Shown: one piece after another, positions 61,616-64,000 of the stretch
Numbering within the stretch: the stretch's first letter is position 1
How the letters are laid out: each line of letters starts with the position of its first letter
NCBI GenBank assembly: GCA_012032285.1
Contig: JAAURJ010000003.1
Span: 46,434 to 110,433 of the forward strand
Origin: Sphingomonadales bacterium
Lineage (GTDB): Bacteria > Pseudomonadota > Alphaproteobacteria > Sphingomonadales > Sphingomonadaceae
Reading direction: 5' to 3'
DNA: 64,000 nucleotides
Notes under the pieces: model-generated
The model's database searches: none
Told to the model about the DNA's origin: nothing
What the model saw: the letters and a program-made list of their open reading frames with translations, nothing else
Position numbers and translations under genes: made by a program

Positions 61616-62002
61616 ATGAGCGGTCAAACCCGAAGCGGCGCCTGCCTTTGCGGGGCAGTGCGCTTTACCGTTGCGGGCGATCTTGCGCCGCCAGATGCGT
61701 GCCATTGTTCGCAATGCCGCAAACAATCGGGCCATTATTGGGCTTCCACCGATGTGCCGGAGGAGCGTTTGGAAATCGAGGGCGCACAAAATATTAGCTG
61801 GTATCAATCCAGCGAAAAAATACGGCGCGGTTTTTGCAAAATTTGCGGGTCCATATTATTCTGGGATCCGGTCCACCGGCCTTGGACCGCCATCGCCATG
61901 GGGGCGTTTGATCCGCCCACAGGGACACGTCTGCACAAACATATCTTCACCGCGGAAAAAGGGGATTATTATGATATTGGCGATGATGTAGTGCAGGAGT
62001 GA
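61616..62002 (+). CDS. GFA-family zinc-binding protein
   Basis: 128 residues, MSGQTRSGACLCGAVRFTVA. Zinc cysteines: CLCGAVRF, CHCSQCRKQSG and FCKICGS, the usual GFA/CENP-V fold. Named after glutathione-dependent formaldehyde-activating enzyme, but most members are of unknown activity. Start ATG 61616; a much longer in-frame ATG (61385) runs through the toxin-antitoxin region and is not real. Confidence 0.9.
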   Translation: MSGQTRSGACLCGAVRFTVAGDLAPPDACHCSQCRKQSGHYWASTDVPEERLEIEGAQNISWYQSSEKIRRGFCKICGSILFWDPVHRPWTAIAMGAFDPPTGTRLHKHIFTAEKGDYYDIGDDVVQE

Positions 62003-62035
62003 TAGATGCACGCCCGCCCACGTTACTGGCCCGTG

Positions 62036-62701
62036 TTACTGGCCCTGACCCCGCATTTGCGCTTCCAATTGGGCGCGCACTTCAGGAGGAAGACCCTGAG
62101 CGCCCGCAGCGCCGGCGCCATTTTTCGCTGCGGCTTCCTGTTGTTTGCGCATTTCGGCCATGCCTTTTTCAAACTCTTCTCGGCTGATATAGTCGCGCAA
62201 GGTGACTTCAAAAATCAGCACGCTGTTGCCGGGCATTTCCACCGCGCCGGTTTGCGGGTTGGTGCGATCTTCGGCGCCATAGCCTAGTTCAGACGGGATC
62301 CAGATTTTATATTGCCCGCCCTTTTGCATTTTTTTCAGCGCTTCGGAAAAGCCGGGCACAACGCCCGCCACGGGCAGGGGGGCCTGTTCATTCTGGTCAA
62401 AAACCGTGCCGTCACGCAGCGTGCCTTTATACGCGATCAGGGTTACGTCATTGTCGGTAGGCGATGGCCCTTCGCCTGCTTTTATGGTCTGAAATTGTAA
62501 GCCCGATTCGGTAGTTTCAACGCCTTTATTTTCACCATTGCCCGCCAAAAAAGCTTCATTGCTTTGATATTTGGCGCGGATATCGGCGGTACCAATCCAT
62601 GCCAATGTCCCCGCTGCGATCAGGACAAATGCAATGCCAATCCAATATTTAGTGAGCGAGCCTTTGGCAATTGGGCGGATCGGAACAGTGGTGACGGACA
62701 T
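62036..62701 (-). CDS. FKBP-type peptidyl-prolyl isomerase, membrane-anchored
   Basis: 221 residues: N-terminal single helix (about 19-38, YWIGIAFVLIAAGTLAWIG) and an FKBP domain (about 75-170) with FDQNEQAPLPVAGVVPGFSE, GGQYKIWIPSELGYG and VLIFEVTL. The C-terminus is Gln/Ala-rich (QLEAQMRGQGQ). It probably folds proteins in the periplasm. rpsU is on the same strand upstream, separated by a terminator. Confidence 0.92.
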   Translation of the reverse strand: MSVTTVPIRPIAKGSLTKYWIGIAFVLIAAGTLAWIGTADIRAKYQSNEAFLAGNGENKGVETTESGLQFQTIKAGEGPSPTDNDVTLIAYKGTLRDGTVFDQNEQAPLPVAGVVPGFSEALKKMQKGGQYKIWIPSELGYGAEDRTNPQTGAVEMPGNSVLIFEVTLRDYISREEFEKGMAEMRKQQEAAAKNGAGAAGAQGLPPEVRAQLEAQMRGQGQ

Positions 62702-62772
62702 GGGCTATTTCCTAAAAACTGATATATGTGCCGGGCGGCTATAAACAGGGCCTATATACGGGGAATGCAGAC

Positions 62773-62800
62773 AAAAAAAGAGCGCCGTTGAAAGGCGCCC
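62773..62800 (-). terminator. Intrinsic terminator downstream of rpsU
   Basis: On the minus strand GGGCGCC pairs with GGCGCTC (one G-U pair) around TTTCAAC, followed by TTTTTTT. It lies 24 bases past the rpsU stop and ends that transcript before the FKBP gene. Confidence 0.75.
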
Positions 62801-62823
62801 GTTTTTTATTCCCGTTGCACGGC

Positions 62824-63030
62824 TTATCTTGTGCCGTCGCGCTCTTGCTGTTTGCGCTCCATCTTGCGAGCGCGGCGAACGGCAGCGGCTTTTTCGCGGG
62901 CACGCTTTTCCGAAGGTTTTTCGAAATGGCGACGCAATTTCATCTCGCGATACACGCCTTCGCGCTGCAATTTCTTTTTCAAAGCGCGCAAGGCTTGGTC
63001 TACATTATTATCGCGTACCATGATCTGCAT
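62824..63030 (-). CDS. rpsU: 30S ribosomal protein S21
   Basis: About 68 residues from [20 protein letters not shown]. The usual S21 pattern: [20 protein letters not shown] then a long basic Arg/Lys-rich tail ([18 protein letters not shown]). A Met four codons upstream (63042) is also in frame; MQIMVRDN is the common start. It is a single-gene unit with its own terminator. Confidence 0.96.
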   Translation of the reverse strand: MQIMVRDNNVDQALRALKKKLQREGVYREMKLRRHFEKPSEKRAREKAAAVRRARKMERKQQERDGTR

Positions 63031-63267
63031 AAAAAACTTCACTCCAAACGATTCGGTTCAGCGGGCGTGAAAGCCCCGAAAAACTGCGGAAAAACAAAAA
63101 ATGCCGCGAATAAGGCGGCGTGTTGAGCGCGGCATTAGCTGCGCTTTTGGCCAATATCAAGTCTTTATAGCAGCAAAAACCGCCCTTTTGCAAGCATCGC
63201 GCCCCTATTGCGGCTTTTTTGCCGCGGCTTGCCATATGCTGTGCGCCGCTGTAGCGATAATGGCGTT

Positions 63268-63816
63268 ATGACCAAATTCACCGTTAACGAACGCCCTGTG
63301 CAGTTTAATATGGACCCGCAAACGCCGCTTTTATGGGCCTTGCGCGATGCGTCCAATTTGACAGGTACGAAATTTGGATGCGGCACGGGCGATTGCGGGG
63401 CGTGCATGGTGGATATTGACGGTGAAGCAATCCGCAGCTGCCTTGTCACCATAGCCGAGGCAGAGGGACGGTTTGTAACAACCATCGAAGGGCTGAGCCG
63501 CGAGCGCAGCCATCCGGTGCAGCAGGCGATGGTCGCATCGGGCGCAATCCAGTGCGGATTTTGCACGCCAGGCATTGTCATGGCGGCGCAGGCCTTGCTG
63601 AAAGCCAAGCCCGACCCGGCCGATGCCGATATTGATGCGGCGATTACCAATATCTGCCGCTGCGGGATATATCCCCGGCTGCGTGATGCTGTGAAGCAGG
63701 CGGCCCGGATCGCCCGGGGGGAGGCGCGGGTGCCCGCTGCTGCTCCACCGCCTGGTATAACACCCGAAGATGCCGCCAAAGCCGTCCCTGCGATGACCGT
63801 AACCGATAAGGGCTGA
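63268..63816 (+). CDS. [2Fe-2S] small subunit of a xanthine-dehydrogenase-family molybdenum hydroxylase
   Basis: About 182 residues, MTKFTVNERPVQFNMDPQTP. The plant-ferredoxin site CGTGDCGACMV (about 42-52) is followed by the second cluster CGFCTPG ... CRCGIYPRLRD. This is the IorA/CoxS type, which passes electrons from a molybdenum cofactor subunit. A C-terminal Ala/Pro-rich tail (PAAAPPPGITPEDAAKA) is unusual. The large subunit is not seen upstream and could begin after the window. Confidence 0.93.
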   Translation: MTKFTVNERPVQFNMDPQTPLLWALRDASNLTGTKFGCGTGDCGACMVDIDGEAIRSCLVTIAEAEGRFVTTIEGLSRERSHPVQQAMVASGAIQCGFCTPGIVMAAQALLKAKPDPADADIDAAITNICRCGIYPRLRDAVKQAARIARGEARVPAAAPPPGITPEDAAKAVPAMTVTDKG

Positions 63817-63847
63817 AGGGCGAATAGAGTTTCAAGGCCTTGATGAT

Positions 63848-63876
63848 TTGACCTCTTGGCAAAATTTACTTGTTAG
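63848..63876 (+). promoter_or_regulatory. Possible promoter before the final lipoprotein gene
   Basis: TTGACC (63848-63853) and TGTTAG (63871-63876) are 17 bases apart, 53 bases before ATG 63929. The -10 is poor. If real, the lipoprotein gene is not part of the molybdenum hydroxylase operon. Confidence 0.3.
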
Positions 63877-63928
63877 GGTGATTAGAGCGGATTAGAGCAT
63901 TTATAGTGTGGACCGAAAAGGGTTGGAT

Positions 63929-64000
63929 ATGCTGGGTAAAAATAATAAGCCGATAATTTATCTGTGTATGGCTGCTGCTGCTCTGGCGGGATGCGGCGTG
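63929..64000 (+). CDS. Lipoprotein, N-terminus only (cut by window edge)
   Basis: ATG 63929 reads MLGKNNKPIIYLCMAAAALA then GCGV: a signal peptide with lipobox LAGC and lipidation Cys at residue 22. AAGGG lies upstream at 63918. Mature sequence is outside the window, so no function can be given. Confidence 0.65.
   Translation, partial: MLGKNNKPIIYLCMAAAALAGCGV

Overview
The window reads as a chromosomal segment of an alphaproteobacterium, most likely of the order Sphingomonadales. The grounds are the cytochrome c oxidase cluster in the order ctaC-ctaD-ctaB-(72 aa)-ctaG-ctaE-DUF983-SURF1, the pcm-tolC-popZ/DUF2497 run close to valS, a TonB-dependent receptor beside an Atm1-type exporter, and the general look of the proteins. 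This is recognition from memory; no search was run. Almost all of it is ordinary core genome with short accessory inserts.

Layout. 1-670: the 5' end of a leftward XRE-type regulator with a 20-codon overlapping leader ORF and a symmetric promoter/operator, then a beheaded gene remnant. 690-7626 (leftward): SLC13 permease, orphan HPt protein, der, bamB, a YfgM-like protein, panB. 7690-9873 (rightward): membrane protein plus XRE regulator module, MFS exporter. 9881-14162 (leftward): glycerophosphodiesterase, ArsC/Spx-like protein, YdjM-like membrane protein, guaA, SnoaL-like protein. 14.3-18.4 kb: DnaA-box-like sites, a GH3 glycosidase and a divergent LacI regulator. 18.5-22.2 kb: DsbD-like protein, a hypothetical gene, infC with a non-AUG start. 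22.2-28.7 kb: the cytochrome oxidase operon. 28.9-38.9 kb (rightward): pyrE, pdxJ, an inserted membrane gene, acpS, lepB, a small membrane protein, TonB receptor, Atm1-type ABC exporter, recQ, DUF442 protein. Then tRNA-Cys, pcm, tolC, popZ-like, S9 peptidase, valS and an acyltransferase. 48.2-53.4 kb: a D-xylose locus (xylA, xylB, aldose epimerase, divergent sugar transporter). 53.5-58.5 kb: DUF952, a repeat-rich spacer, an AT-rich hypothetical gene, nrdB, a 71-aa membrane protein, nrdA. 59-64 kb: class I fumarase, a Phd-VapC toxin-antitoxin pair, GFA-family protein, FKBP, rpsU, a [2Fe-2S] subunit of a molybdenum hydroxylase, and the start of a lipoprotein cut by the window edge.

Two things stand out. 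(1) At least a dozen conserved genes, including coxII, coxIII, ctaB, lepB and fumarase, carry single-base frameshifts. About half sit at A/T runs and one at a GGG; most look like deletions. This pattern points to uncorrected sequencing or assembly error, and two apparent gene fusions (lepB and ctaB) are artefacts of it. Frameshifted genes are given as their full intended span. (2) A near-identical LacI-type operator with core AGCGCT lies between the GH3 glycosidase and its LacI gene (17211) and again 35 kb away in the divergent xylose promoter (51969). This suggests one regulon in which the LacI protein links extracytoplasmic glycoside cleavage to xylose uptake and catabolism. The best candidates for something undescribed are small: the leader ORF and XRE operator at the left edge, a membrane gene inserted seamlessly between pdxJ and acpS, and small membrane proteins next to lepB, ctaB and nrdAB. 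No clearly new multi-gene system was found.
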